A DNA stretch of 49,865 nt, taken from the NCBI GenBank assembly GCA_004292955.1, contig RDXX01000025.1:1-49865 (forward strand), in the 5' to 3' direction. Under the pieces are notes generated by a model. That model was not told the DNA's origin and did no database searches. It worked only from the letters and a program-made list of their open reading frames with translations. Source of the DNA: Oscillatoriales cyanobacterium. Lineage in GTDB: Bacteria; Cyanobacteriota; Cyanobacteriia; Cyanobacteriales; Microcoleaceae. Of the stretch, positions 19,316-28,900 are shown one piece after another. Position 1 is the stretch's first letter; every line of letters begins with the position of its first letter. The translations under genes and the position numbers were made by a program.

Positions 19316-20170
19316 ATGAAATATTCTGCATCCAGCCCCAGAAACAACAGCCAAACATCTCGCTTTGACGGATTATCTTTGGACGATCGCAATCCCGACT
19401 TCATAAAACTAATGCTGCCACTCTGGGAATGGCTGTACCGCTACTATTTTCGCGTCCAAAGCGACGGCTGGCACCACGTCCCCGCACGCGGAAAAATGCT
19501 CGTTGTCGGCTCTCACAACGGGGGAATCGCCGCTCCTGATATGTTTATGTTCCTATACGAATGGTTCCACAGATACGGTACGGAACGCTTGGCATACGGA
19601 TTGATGCACCCGACGGTTTGGCAAGTTTCTCCTGATGTCGCTGGTATGGCGGTGCGATGCGGCGCGATCAAAGCACATCCAAAAATGGCGATCGCAGCTT
19701 TGCGAAAAAATGCCCCGGTTCTAGTCTATCCTGGTGGTGCCGAAGATACTTTTCGTCCCTATCACTTACGCAATAAAATCTACTTTGCCGGACGCAAGGG
19801 ATTTATTAAGTTAGCATTGCGAGAAGAAGTGCCAATTGTACCAATTATATCCCACGGTGCCCACGATACTTTGATAGTTTTGGCAGATTTGTACGAAGAA
19901 GTTAAGCAATTGCATGAATTGGGGATGCCGTGGTTGTTGGGCATCGATCCGGTAGTATTTCCGGTGTATTTGGGATTGCCTTGGGGGTTGAGTATTGGGC
20001 CTTTGCCAAATCTGCCTTTTCCCGTGCAAATTCGGACTCGCGTGTGCGAACCGATCGTATTTGAGAGGTACGGTAAGGAAGCTGCGGGCGATCGCGATTA
20101 TGTCGATGCTTGTTTCGATCTAGTTACAACTCAAATGCAACGGGAATTAGATTGTTTGATTGGCAATTGA
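19316..20170 (+). CDS. Lysophospholipid/diacylglycerol acyltransferase family protein (PlsC-like)
   Basis: This 284-residue acyltransferase has the catalytic histidine motif SHNGGIAAPD (His67, Asp75) and the substrate-binding block VYPGGAEDTFRP (138-148). A third block, KGFIKLALREEVPIVPI, is at about 161-177. The widened H-to-D spacing and GG are typical of the DAGAT/TMEM68-like branch rather than classic PlsC. It should transfer acyl groups to a glycerolipid or alcohol at the membrane; a hydrophobic stretch precedes the motif. The gene starts at ATG 19316 and converges on the FAD monooxygenase gene with only 16 bases between stops. The acceptor is unknown. Confidence 0.8.
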   Translation: MKYSASSPRNNSQTSRFDGLSLDDRNPDFIKLMLPLWEWLYRYYFRVQSDGWHHVPARGKMLVVGSHNGGIAAPDMFMFLYEWFHRYGTERLAYGLMHPTVWQVSPDVAGMAVRCGAIKAHPKMAIAALRKNAPVLVYPGGAEDTFRPYHLRNKIYFAGRKGFIKLALREEVPIVPIISHGAHDTLIVLADLYEEVKQLHELGMPWLLGIDPVVFPVYLGLPWGLSIGPLPNLPFPVQIRTRVCEPIVFERYGKEAAGDRDYVDACFDLVTTQMQRELDCLIGN

Positions 20171-20186
20171 GCATTGCACAAGTTTA

Positions 20187-21566
20187 TTAATTCGGCCGAC
20201 TGGTGACTAATTGCCCGATCGCCTTTACCGCAATTTTAGGATGAAAAAGTAAAGTCGGTGGTTCAATCATGTGCAGAACTTCCAAAAAAGCTTGACAAAC
20301 TTTCGCATCTGTGGTCAACGCTTTTAACACCAGATCCATGTAATTAATTGTCAGTCGCGTAGCCAGGTTTGGTTTCGCACCCTCACTTCCCCGATAGCGC
20401 GAATCCTGGCTGATAGCAAACGTCCAAGGAATAGTATGTAATTTTGCGAGTTTTTGTTGAAAATGTCGCCCAAAGCCTGTTAAATCGCCTTCAGGATAGC
20501 GCTGCCGCTGTTTTTGCAGACATTCATCCAGCATCTGAGCATCCAATCCAGCAACCGTCATTCCTTGGCCGTAAACAGGGTTGAAAGCGCAAACTGCATG
20601 GCCGACAATTACCAAATTTTCAGGATAATGGGAGAGGCGTTCGTAGTGGCGCAAACGGTTTTCTGTACCTCGATAACTATACACAGGTGCGATCGCCTTT
20701 GCATCTTTAATCGCATCATAAATCATCGGAGTTGGCAGACTGCGCGCAAATTCTACAAAACCTGCTGCGTCTGCGGGCGGATAATCGCGATCGCCCCCAC
20801 CGAGAGTCACCAGCCAGCGATTCCCCTCGATCGGGAAAATTGCACCGCCGCGAGTGCGAAATGGCGGTGCAGTTGACACAAATACAGGCGCTGTATCTGA
20901 CAATTTACCGCTGCATTCATAGATGCGCGTCGCATAGCCGACAAAAGCATTGATAACCGTTTCAGGTGGCGGTTCATAGCCGAGTTTTTTCAACCATTTA
21001 GGCGTTTGAGAAACTTTGCCGCTAGCATCGACTACTAAATCTGCATTCAAATTCTCTTCATTAATGTTACCTGGGTTTTGGCGATCGCAAAAACGCACCG
21101 ACACACCAGCAATCGCCGTGCCCTGAGTATTCGCCAGCAACCCCGTTACAGTCCCTCCTTCCAGGAAATGCACGTTCGTATTTTCAGTCAAGCGGTGGCG
21201 AATTTGGCGATCGAGTAAATCCCGACTGAACATAATTAAATCATCTGGATCGGGGGTAAAATGTGTCGCCCAACCAGCCGGACTAAACCAGGCGATCGAC
21301 TTCGGATCTAACCTCGGAGCACCCGCAGCTATCAGTTCGTTTTCTAAGCCGGCAAACAACTGTTCTAAGATGATTTTTCCACGAGTCAAAAGGATGTGCA
21401 GGTGTCGGGATTGAGGAATACCGGGGCGAGGCGCAGCTTGTTCGGGAAAAAAATCTCGTTCAACAATACTTACGCGATCGAAGTGTTTCGCTAATACTCT
21501 AGCGGCCAACAGTCCTGCTAAACTCCCGCCCATAATAATCGCGTGACTTTCTCGCTGCATAATCAA
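20187..21566 (-). CDS. FAD-dependent monooxygenase/oxidoreductase
   Basis: This 459-residue flavoprotein of the p-hydroxybenzoate hydroxylase/geranylgeranyl-reductase superfamily has an N-terminal Rossmann motif IIMGGSLAGLLAARVL (13-18 Gly-rich), the acidic ribose-binding end VERD, and a C-terminal block GHAVCAFNPVYGQGM (322 on). That block normally reads GDA; here the Asp is His323 (CAT), a one-base difference from GAT. This Asp contacts the FAD ribityl chain in the family, so binding may be altered. The likely reaction is hydroxylation or epoxidation of a lipid or terpenoid. It converges with an acyltransferase, which hints at lipid modification but does not prove it. Starts at 21566 and 21560 are both possible. 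Confidence 0.8.
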   Translation of the reverse strand: MIMQRESHAIIMGGSLAGLLAARVLAKHFDRVSIVERDFFPEQAAPRPGIPQSRHLHILLTRGKIILEQLFAGLENELIAAGAPRLDPKSIAWFSPAGWATHFTPDPDDLIMFSRDLLDRQIRHRLTENTNVHFLEGGTVTGLLANTQGTAIAGVSVRFCDRQNPGNINEENLNADLVVDASGKVSQTPKWLKKLGYEPPPETVINAFVGYATRIYECSGKLSDTAPVFVSTAPPFRTRGGAIFPIEGNRWLVTLGGGDRDYPPADAAGFVEFARSLPTPMIYDAIKDAKAIAPVYSYRGTENRLRHYERLSHYPENLVIVGHAVCAFNPVYGQGMTVAGLDAQMLDECLQKQRQRYPEGDLTGFGRHFQQKLAKLHTIPWTFAISQDSRYRGSEGAKPNLATRLTINYMDLVLKALTTDAKVCQAFLEVLHMIEPPTLLFHPKIAVKAIGQLVTSRPN

Positions 21567-22000
21567 TTTTTTTGAAGGTTAATAACTAATACCATGTTTA
21601 CAAAGTTTTCGACCAAACAAGTGTGGCGTTTGTTTACAGTCTACAAGCGATTAAATAGGTGCGTCGCGATCGGATTGTCGATATTTATTTAGGGATTTTT
21701 GATGTATCCGCACCCTACGACTCACAATTTTTTTCTCTCTCTTCTCTTCCTCAGCGTTCTCTGCGTCCTCTGCGGTTCGTTAAACAAAGTCTATTTGACA
21801 ACGGACAGAAAACTGACATAGCACAATTATCCCTGAATCAACAGCAGGCCGCAGACATATTTATACACTTCCGACTGTAGGGGGATGCTTTAGCTCGTCA
21901 ATAAAGCGATGCTTGCCATTGGGGGCATGAGTTTAACACTATACATTGGTCAAGTCGCGCCAATGAACGCGCGCACCCACCCTTTAACGAGGAATATACT
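21567..22000. other. Intergenic region with a dispersed-repeat-like stretch
   Basis: No gene is recognised. A pyrimidine-rich stretch at about 21732-21782, rich in CTCTGCGT-type words, is a recurrent intergenic motif in filamentous cyanobacteria. The last 50 bases contain the start region of the repeat-protein gene, with GAGG eight bases before its ATG. Confidence 0.4.
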
Positions 22001-25000
22001 ATGTATCAAAATTTGCCAATAAATCCACAACTGTATAACATCGGGTTCTGGCTGGCCCAAGTGCCTGTAGAACAGACTACAACAACAACAAGCAGAGTAG
22101 AAGATGCAGCACTCCTTTATTCCGGGCCACAATTTTTTATCGCCTTAATATCTGGAGTCGTACTAGCCTGTGCTTTCCAACTCTTGCTGACAAATTTATC
22201 AGTAGCCGCAGGCCTTTCCTACATCGGACAATCCCACGACGATGGACACAAATCTGATAGCAGTAGTCCCGTCCGCCACATCGGCAGCAAAGTCGGTACT
22301 TGGACGCTAATTACTGTCACTGTCGCCCTATTCTTCGCTTGCTTGCTAGCAGTTAAGCTTAGTTTGATTAGCAGTCCTGGTTTAGGTGCGATCGTCGGTT
22401 TAGTCGTGTGGGCGGCCTATTTCTCACTCCTCGTCTGGGTGAGCTCCACCACCGTCGGTTCCCTGATCGGTTCCGTGGTTAACACCGCAACATCTGGCGT
22501 TCAAGCTATTTTCGGCACCGCAGCCGCAGCCCTCGGCGCCAAAGCAGCTAGCAATCAAGTAGTCGCCACGGCGAAAGCAGCAGCAGCAGCGGTGGGCCAC
22601 GAACTCGGTAGCGCGATCGACCCTACAAGCTTGCGGGAAAACGTCGAAGACTACATCCAAGCCCTCAAACCGCCGGAATTAGACATCAAAGCGATGCGTA
22701 GCGAGTTTGAAAAATTGCTCAACGATCCGCAACTCAAAAGCATTGCGGGCGAAAATTTGCCGAATCTCGATCGACAAACTCTCGTAGATTTAGTCAGTTC
22801 GCGATCGTCCTGGTCAAAACGCGATGTCAACCGGATTGTAGACCAACTCCAAGATGCTTGGAAACAAGTAGGAAAACCAGACCAAAAATCAGACGGCATC
22901 GCCCAATTGATAGATTATCTCAAATCAGCAAAATCGGGAGATTTGCTCTCAGATACGCTGACAAGTAGGGTAGAAAAAGTTCTCGGCAATCTGGGCGGGC
23001 AAAATTCTGGACAAAACTCCACAATGATGTCCCAAGCAACGTCAATGGCAGTTAATGCTTTAATGGGAGTAGTTTTGGGTCGCACGGATATTTCCGACTT
23101 AGATGTCGAAAAAGTAATGGGTCAGCTTAAAACAGCTAAGGACAAAGTTAGCCAACAAGCTGATAAAATTACCGCTCAAGTCAAAGGCGAACCAGAAACT
23201 TACAGCCCAATTCGTGCTGACGTAGAAAACTACTTGCTCAACACTTATTCGTGGCAGATGAACCCTACCGCGATCGAGCGCGAATTTCGTGACGTGCTCT
23301 ACGATCCAACGGCAGATCCGGGAACTGTGCGCCACGAATTGGAAAAACTAAATCAGTCCAAGTTTGCGGAAATCCTGGCAAGTCGAGGCGTTTTTACCCA
23401 AGACAAAATTAAAGAAATTTCCCAGGAATTAGAAGGAATCAGACAGCGAGTTTTACAAACTGCGATCTTTGCCGAGGAGCAAGAAAAAGCTCGCGATTTG
23501 CAGTGGCGCGTGGAAACTTATTTGAAGCTGACGCCGAAAGCAGAACTGACAGCAGCAGGTATCGGGAGCGATTTTAAGAAAATCTTAGAGGATTCTGATG
23601 TTACTTACGAACAGTTGCGCGATCGGCTTTCTCCTTTCACCAGCGATAGTTTCGTGCAAATTCTCAGAGGCCGCGAAAACTTCGGCTTCCAGGAAGTAGA
23701 CCAGATTGTTAAAGAGTTGGAAAGGACGCGAGATGTAGTTTTAGCAGATGCTAAAGGTCTGCAAGAAGCAGCGCAAGTCCGACTAGACAATCAGTGGCAA
23801 AAAGTACAAGAATACTTGAAGTCTACGGGCAAAGAAGAACTCAATCCCGAAGGGCTCAAGCGCGATTTCAAAACGCTGCTGGACAACCCGGAAGCGGGAA
23901 TGTGGGCGCTCAGAGCTAGAGCTTCTCGGTTCGATCGCGAAACTTTGGTAAAATTGCTATCTCAGCGCAAAGACCTCAGCGAAGACCAAGTAAACCAGCT
24001 TCTCGACAGTGCCGAAGAAACTTGGCACAGCGCGCTGGAAGCACCGCAAAAGTTGGCTGAAAAAGCCAAGGATCAGTACGACCAAACTACTACCGCCCTG
24101 GCAGATTACCTGCGGAAGACTGGCAAGGAAGAACTCAATCCTGAAGGGATTAAGCGGGATTTGACCAAATTGATGGAAAATCCCAAGGAAGGGGCTTTAG
24201 CGCTGCGCGGAAGGCTATCTCAGGTCGATCGCGATACTTTGGTCAAGCTGCTTTCTCAGAGAGAAGATTTGACCGAGGAACAAGTCAATCAAATTATCGA
24301 CCAAGTGCAGGAAACTCTAGGATCGATCGTGAAAGCGCCGCGCCGTTTGGCGAAGCGGGTGCAAACTCAAGTCCAGGATTTTCAGAGCATTTTAGAGGAT
24401 TATTTGCGAAATACGGGCAAGGATGAATTAAATCCCGAAGCCATCAAGCGGGACTTGCAACTGCTGCTACACGATCCAAAAGTCGGCGCTTACAGCTTGG
24501 GCGAACGACTGTCGCATATCGATCGAGCGACTATGATTTCTCTGCTGTCTCAGCGCCCGGATATTTCGGAAGCAGAAGCTGCTCGGATTGTCGATCAAAT
24601 TTTGTCGGTGCGCGACCAATTCGCACTGCAAATCCAGAAAATTCAGGAGGGCATTCAATCGGTAATTGACGGAATTCTCGGAAAAGTTCGGGATTACCTC
24701 AATTCGCTCGATCGCCCGGAACTCAATTATGAAGGTATCACGCGGGATGTGCGGAAGTTATTTGACGATCCGCAAGCCGGATTTGATGCTTTGCGCGATC
24801 GCCTCGGTCATTTCAACCGCGATACTTTAGTGGCTTTAATTAGTTCGCGCGAGGACATTTCTGAAGCAGATGCGAACCGTTTGATCGACCAAATCGAAAG
24901 AAGCCGCAACAGCGTCTTGCAAAGAGCAGAACGCTTGCAGCAAGAAGCGCAGCTTCGCCTCGAAAACATCAGATTGCAAGCTGAAAAACAAGCTGAAGAA

Positions 25001-25102
25001 ACTCGGAAAGCAGCGGAAGTTGCCTCTTGGTGGCTGTTTTTCACGGCTCTTACCTCGGCGGCTGCGGCTGCGGGTGCTGGTGCTTTAGCTGTTATCCGAT
25101 AA
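22001..25102 (+). CDS. Large membrane protein built of about seven 85-100-residue helical repeats
   Basis: This 1033-residue protein was not assigned to a named family. The N-terminal part has three membrane segments (about 45-70, 97-118, 124-150), then an Ala-rich region. From about 212 to 990 come repeats of one unit: a Y(L/I) helix, ELNPEGIKRD(F/L)..LL.DP, an RxRLS linker, then D(R)(D/E)TLVKLLSQR.D(L/I)(S/T)E..VN.I(I/L)D. The fourth to seventh are most alike. A last membrane helix (VASWWLFFTALTSAAAAAGAG) ends the protein. The repeats are charged and helical, so a long cytoplasmic or periplasmic rod between membrane anchors is likely. GAGG precedes the ATG, and a clear terminator follows. 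The gene stands alone; a structural or mechanosensing role would be guesswork. Confidence 0.8.
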   Translation: MYQNLPINPQLYNIGFWLAQVPVEQTTTTTSRVEDAALLYSGPQFFIALISGVVLACAFQLLLTNLSVAAGLSYIGQSHDDGHKSDSSSPVRHIGSKVGTWTLITVTVALFFACLLAVKLSLISSPGLGAIVGLVVWAAYFSLLVWVSSTTVGSLIGSVVNTATSGVQAIFGTAAAALGAKAASNQVVATAKAAAAAVGHELGSAIDPTSLRENVEDYIQALKPPELDIKAMRSEFEKLLNDPQLKSIAGENLPNLDRQTLVDLVSSRSSWSKRDVNRIVDQLQDAWKQVGKPDQKSDGIAQLIDYLKSAKSGDLLSDTLTSRVEKVLGNLGGQNSGQNSTMMSQATSMAVNALMGVVLGRTDISDLDVEKVMGQLKTAKDKVSQQADKITAQVKGEPETYSPIRADVENYLLNTYSWQMNPTAIEREFRDVLYDPTADPGTVRHELEKLNQSKFAEILASRGVFTQDKIKEISQELEGIRQRVLQTAIFAEEQEKARDLQWRVETYLKLTPKAELTAAGIGSDFKKILEDSDVTYEQLRDRLSPFTSDSFVQILRGRENFGFQEVDQIVKELERTRDVVLADAKGLQEAAQVRLDNQWQKVQEYLKSTGKEELNPEGLKRDFKTLLDNPEAGMWALRARASRFDRETLVKLLSQRKDLSEDQVNQLLDSAEETWHSALEAPQKLAEKAKDQYDQTTTALADYLRKTGKEELNPEGIKRDLTKLMENPKEGALALRGRLSQVDRDTLVKLLSQREDLTEEQVNQIIDQVQETLGSIVKAPRRLAKRVQTQVQDFQSILEDYLRNTGKDELNPEAIKRDLQLLLHDPKVGAYSLGERLSHIDRATMISLLSQRPDISEAEAARIVDQILSVRDQFALQIQKIQEGIQSVIDGILGKVRDYLNSLDRPELNYEGITRDVRKLFDDPQAGFDALRDRLGHFNRDTLVALISSREDISEADANRLIDQIERSRNSVLQRAERLQQEAQLRLENIRLQAEKQAEETRKAAEVASWWLFFTALTSAAAAAGAGALAVIR

Positions 25103-25132
25103 ACAAGAGTCAATTTGTGCGCTCGGATTTCT

Positions 25133-25177
25133 AATAGTGCCTGATGTTAGTAGAAACTCACATCAGGCACTATTTTT
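25133..25177 (+). terminator. Rho-independent terminator of the repeat-protein gene
   Basis: A perfect 15-bp stem has AATAGTGCCTGATGT at 25133-25147 and its complement at 25160-25174, with a 12-nt loop. A T run follows. It lies 30 bases after the stop codon. Confidence 0.9.
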
Positions 25178-25228
25178 ATCGACCTTCTTAAAAGCGGTGA
25201 GGTATTTCTGCTTAAGAGCATTTCGCCT

Positions 25229-25408
25229 CGATTCACCATTGTAAAACAGGTTCGTAGTGAGGACTTTAGTCCGCATTCAAGAAGGACTAAAGTCCTCACT
25301 ACGAACCGTAAAGCAAATCGATTCACCATTGTAAAACAGGTTTGTAGTGAGGACTTTAGTCCGCATTTAGGAAGGACTAAAGTCCTCACTACGAACCGTA
25401 AAGCAAAA
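25229..25408. repeat. Tandem pair of 90-bp palindromic elements
   Basis: Two copies of a 90-bp unit stand head to tail. Each contains a 24-bp arm beginning GGTT(C/T)GTAGTGAGGA, an 11-nt loop, and the matching arm. The arms are at 25249-25272/25284-25307 and 25339-25362/25374-25397. Each copy is preceded by CGATTCACCATTGTAAAACA. There is no coding capacity. They look like non-autonomous palindromic elements. Confidence 0.9.
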
Positions 25409-25488
25409 CAAAATTGTTATCAGGATTCTCAAGGGCGGTGAGGTGTTTCTGGTAAGTTCGTGTCGCCTCGATTCACTATTATACAACT

Positions 25489-25550
25489 GGTTCGATCGTT
25501 CGGAATGCAAGTCCTCCAGAAGAAGGACTTGCATTCCGAACGATCGAACC
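25489..25550. repeat. Third palindromic element, diverged core
   Basis: A perfect 27-bp arm (25489-25515, starting GGTTCGATCGTTCGG) and its complement (25524-25550) enclose an 8-nt loop. The flanks match those of the 25229 pair: GCGGTGAGGT, CGCCTCGATTCAC and CCGTAAAGCAAA recur. The palindrome core itself is different. From 25551 to 25946 there is no gene, only a GC-rich hairpin at 25633-25649. Confidence 0.88.
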
Positions 25551-25946
25551 GTAAAGCAAAACAGAATTGCGATCGGGCGAATCAAAAGCGGTTCTCAATC
25601 CAGCACGCCTGTTGTGTCAACCGCCACCGGCACCCCGCCCAGGGCGGGGCGAGTATCAAACGCGAAGTTTTTTCGTGGCGCGATCGCCCGTTTCTTTTGA
25701 AAATCGCGGTTAGCTCATGACTCGCAGGCGATCGGTTGTGCATAATGAAGGGAACTAAAGATGTGAAAATACTACACTGACTGTGGGGGGCTAGATACCC
25801 GATACCTTGGAAATACCGAGGGCTTTTGCAAATGAGCCCACAACAGTCAAAACACGCAGGCCAGGCTCGATCGCCAATGCTAAACAACCTACGTCTCCAA
25901 CCTCCCCAGGCTACTTGCTTAGTAACACCGTGAGGAGGCCGACGCC

Positions 25947-28900
25947 ATGCAACTCCGAAAAAAAACACTATTAATTATCGGTGCAGCTCTGATCAGCCTG
26001 ATTGTGGTTCTCTATGCCACTGCATCAACCATTTTGCTGCACGATTTTAACAACCTGGAGGCACAGTACGTCCGCCAGGATGTCGCGCGGGCTTTGGATG
26101 CCTTAGATGATGACTTGTCGAATTTAGACACCAGCGCTCAAGATTACGCCGAGTGGGATGATACGTACTCTTTTGTCGATACACGGAACCAAGAATTTGT
26201 CAAGTCAAATTTTGTAAATTCGACATTTGTTTACTTGAGATTAAACTTATTGGTGCTGCTGGACTCCGACGGTAAGACCATCTTCAGCAAAGGTTTTGAC
26301 CTGAAATCCAAAACCGAAATCCCAATTCCGGCAAGCTTGCAACAGCACTTGACCGAGGCGCTGATCGAGTCCCAGACAAGTTCTGAGGAGGGGTACCCCG
26401 CCAAAACAGGCGTCGTCACCCTGCCAGAAGCCACGCTGCTGATAGCCTCAAAACCGATCGTCAACAGCAACGCTCAAGGCCCGCCGCGGGGGACGCTGAT
26501 CCTGGCACGCTACCTCGACAACACCGAAATTGGTTTGCTTTCGGAACTGACTCACCTGTCAGTGGATTTTAGATTGCCGAGTTTAGATTTTAAAGTGGGA
26601 GCCACGAACTACTCCGGACAAGGTGCTAAGGTGCTGGCTCGCTCCAGGCAGGATTTGGACAATCTCAAACTCAAAATTTCCAACCTCAAATCAGTAGAAA
26701 TTTTAATCGAGCCGCTCAGCGACAGCGTAGTCGCAGGATACGCCCTGATTCGGGACATCCGGGGCAAGCTAGCGCTGCTGCTGCGAGTAGAAGTAGACCG
26801 AGTAATCTCTAGGCAAGGTCAGGCTACCCTAGAACTCTTTACTTTCTCGATATTGGCAGTAGGTTTAATATTTAGCGCGATCGCCATGCTGTTGTTAGAA
26901 AACTTAGTCTTGGCGAGATTGGCCGACTTGAGCACTAGCGTCAGCAACATCGCAGCCAACGGCGATCCAGACTTGCGCGTTCAAATAATGCCAGGAGGCG
27001 ATGAACTCGCCAGCTTGGCCGACACCATCAACCAAATGTTAGAAGCATTGGGCAATTCTCAAGTCGAACGCAAGGAGAGCGAATACCGCTATCGGTTGAT
27101 CGCCGAAAACTCAACCGACATGATTACCAGACACGACCCCAAAGGCGTGTTTATCTACGTCTCGCCCGCCAGCCACGCTTTGCTGGGATACGAACCTTCG
27201 GAACTGATTGGGCGCCTTCCCAACGATTATTTTCACCCCGACGATTTAGAAACCGTCGCCAAAGCTCACTCGAAAGTCCTGGCGCTGCCAGTTACTTACA
27301 CCGTCAGCTACCGCATCCGCCACAAAGACGGCAAATACATTTGGTTTGAAACCACCAGCCGCACGATCCGCGATCCCGAAACCGGTGGAGTGCAAGAAAT
27401 TATCGGCGTTTCGCGCGACATTAGCGTACGCAAGCAAACAGAACAAGAACTGCGAGAAAGCGAAGCTGCAATTAAAGCTTTGTACCAAGTGACTTCTGCT
27501 CCCCGTACAGACCCGCAGGGCCGCCTTTCTACCTTTGATTTGCGCCTCGAAGAACTGCTGGCAATGGGATGCCGGCATTTAGGCCTTTCCGTGGGAATTT
27601 TGTCGCACATTCAAGGCGACAACTATCAAATAATTGCTGTTGAATGTCCCGATGAGTCGATCGTCAAATCACAAATCTACGATCTGGAAAAAACCTTTTG
27701 CGTAGCTACAGCAATGGCAAAAGAACCGATGTACTTTGAGTCGGTGAGGTTTTCGGGTTTGTGTTTCAATACTCCCAATCCTGCCTTCAACATCGAAGCT
27801 TACATGGGCACTGCCGTCACGGTGGCAGGTGAAGTTTACGGCACTCTATGCTTCTTTGCTCCGACTCCTCTGACAGAACCGTTCCGAGCTGTAGATAGAG
27901 AGTTGGTGAAACTGATGGCTCAGTGGGTGGGCAGCGAACTAGAACGCCAGCAAACAGGCGTAGATTTGGCAAAAGCTCGCGACGAAGCACTGGCAGCTAC
28001 GAAAGCCAAAAGCGAATTTTTAGCCACCATGAGCCACGAAATTCGCACTCCGATGAATGGAGTCATCGGCATGACAGGTTTGCTGCTGGATACCCACTTA
28101 AGTCGGGAACAGCGCGATTTTGTAGAAACTATCCGCAGCAGTGGCGATGCTTTGCTGACGCTGATCAACGATATTCTGGATTTCTCGAAAATTGAGTCGG
28201 GCAAATTGGACTTGGAGGAACATCCGTTTGACATCCGCACTTGCATTGAGGAATCTCTCGATTTGGTAGCTGCTAAGGCGGCACAAAAAAAACTGGAATT
28301 GGGTTACTTGATCGATCGCTCCGTACCACCAACGGCGATCGGTGACAGTGCCCGCTTGAGGCAAATTTTAATCAACTTGCTCAGCAATGCTGTTAAATTT
28401 ACTGAAAGGGGAGAAGTGGTGGTTTCGGTGACTGCCAAAAAGCTTGCAGTGTCCACGATCGGCGCTCAAGAACTGCCAGCAATTAATGGCGAACCACGAG
28501 CAATTCACAAAGTATACGAAATACAATTTGCGGTTAAAGATACTGGTATCGGCATTCCGTGCGATCGCATGGATCGGTTGTTTAAATCTTTCAGCCAGGT
28601 TGATTCTTCAACGAGCAGGCAGTACGGCGGTACGGGATTGGGCTTAGCAATTAGCAAGCGTTTAGCCGAAATGATGGGCGGCAGGATGTGGGTGCAAAGT
28701 ATGGGTTGTCTGGCTGGCAATCCTCCGGGAGATTTTAAAGTGGCAGTTTTTGAGATCGCAGGTGAAGAATCTTGCGAAATTGCCGAAAAATATGGCTCTA
28801 GCAAATCTTTACTCAGCAGCGAGCCGATCGACCAAAATCCCAAATCCGCAGGCTCTACTTTTTATTTCAGCACGATCGTTTCAGGCTGCAACAGTTCCTT

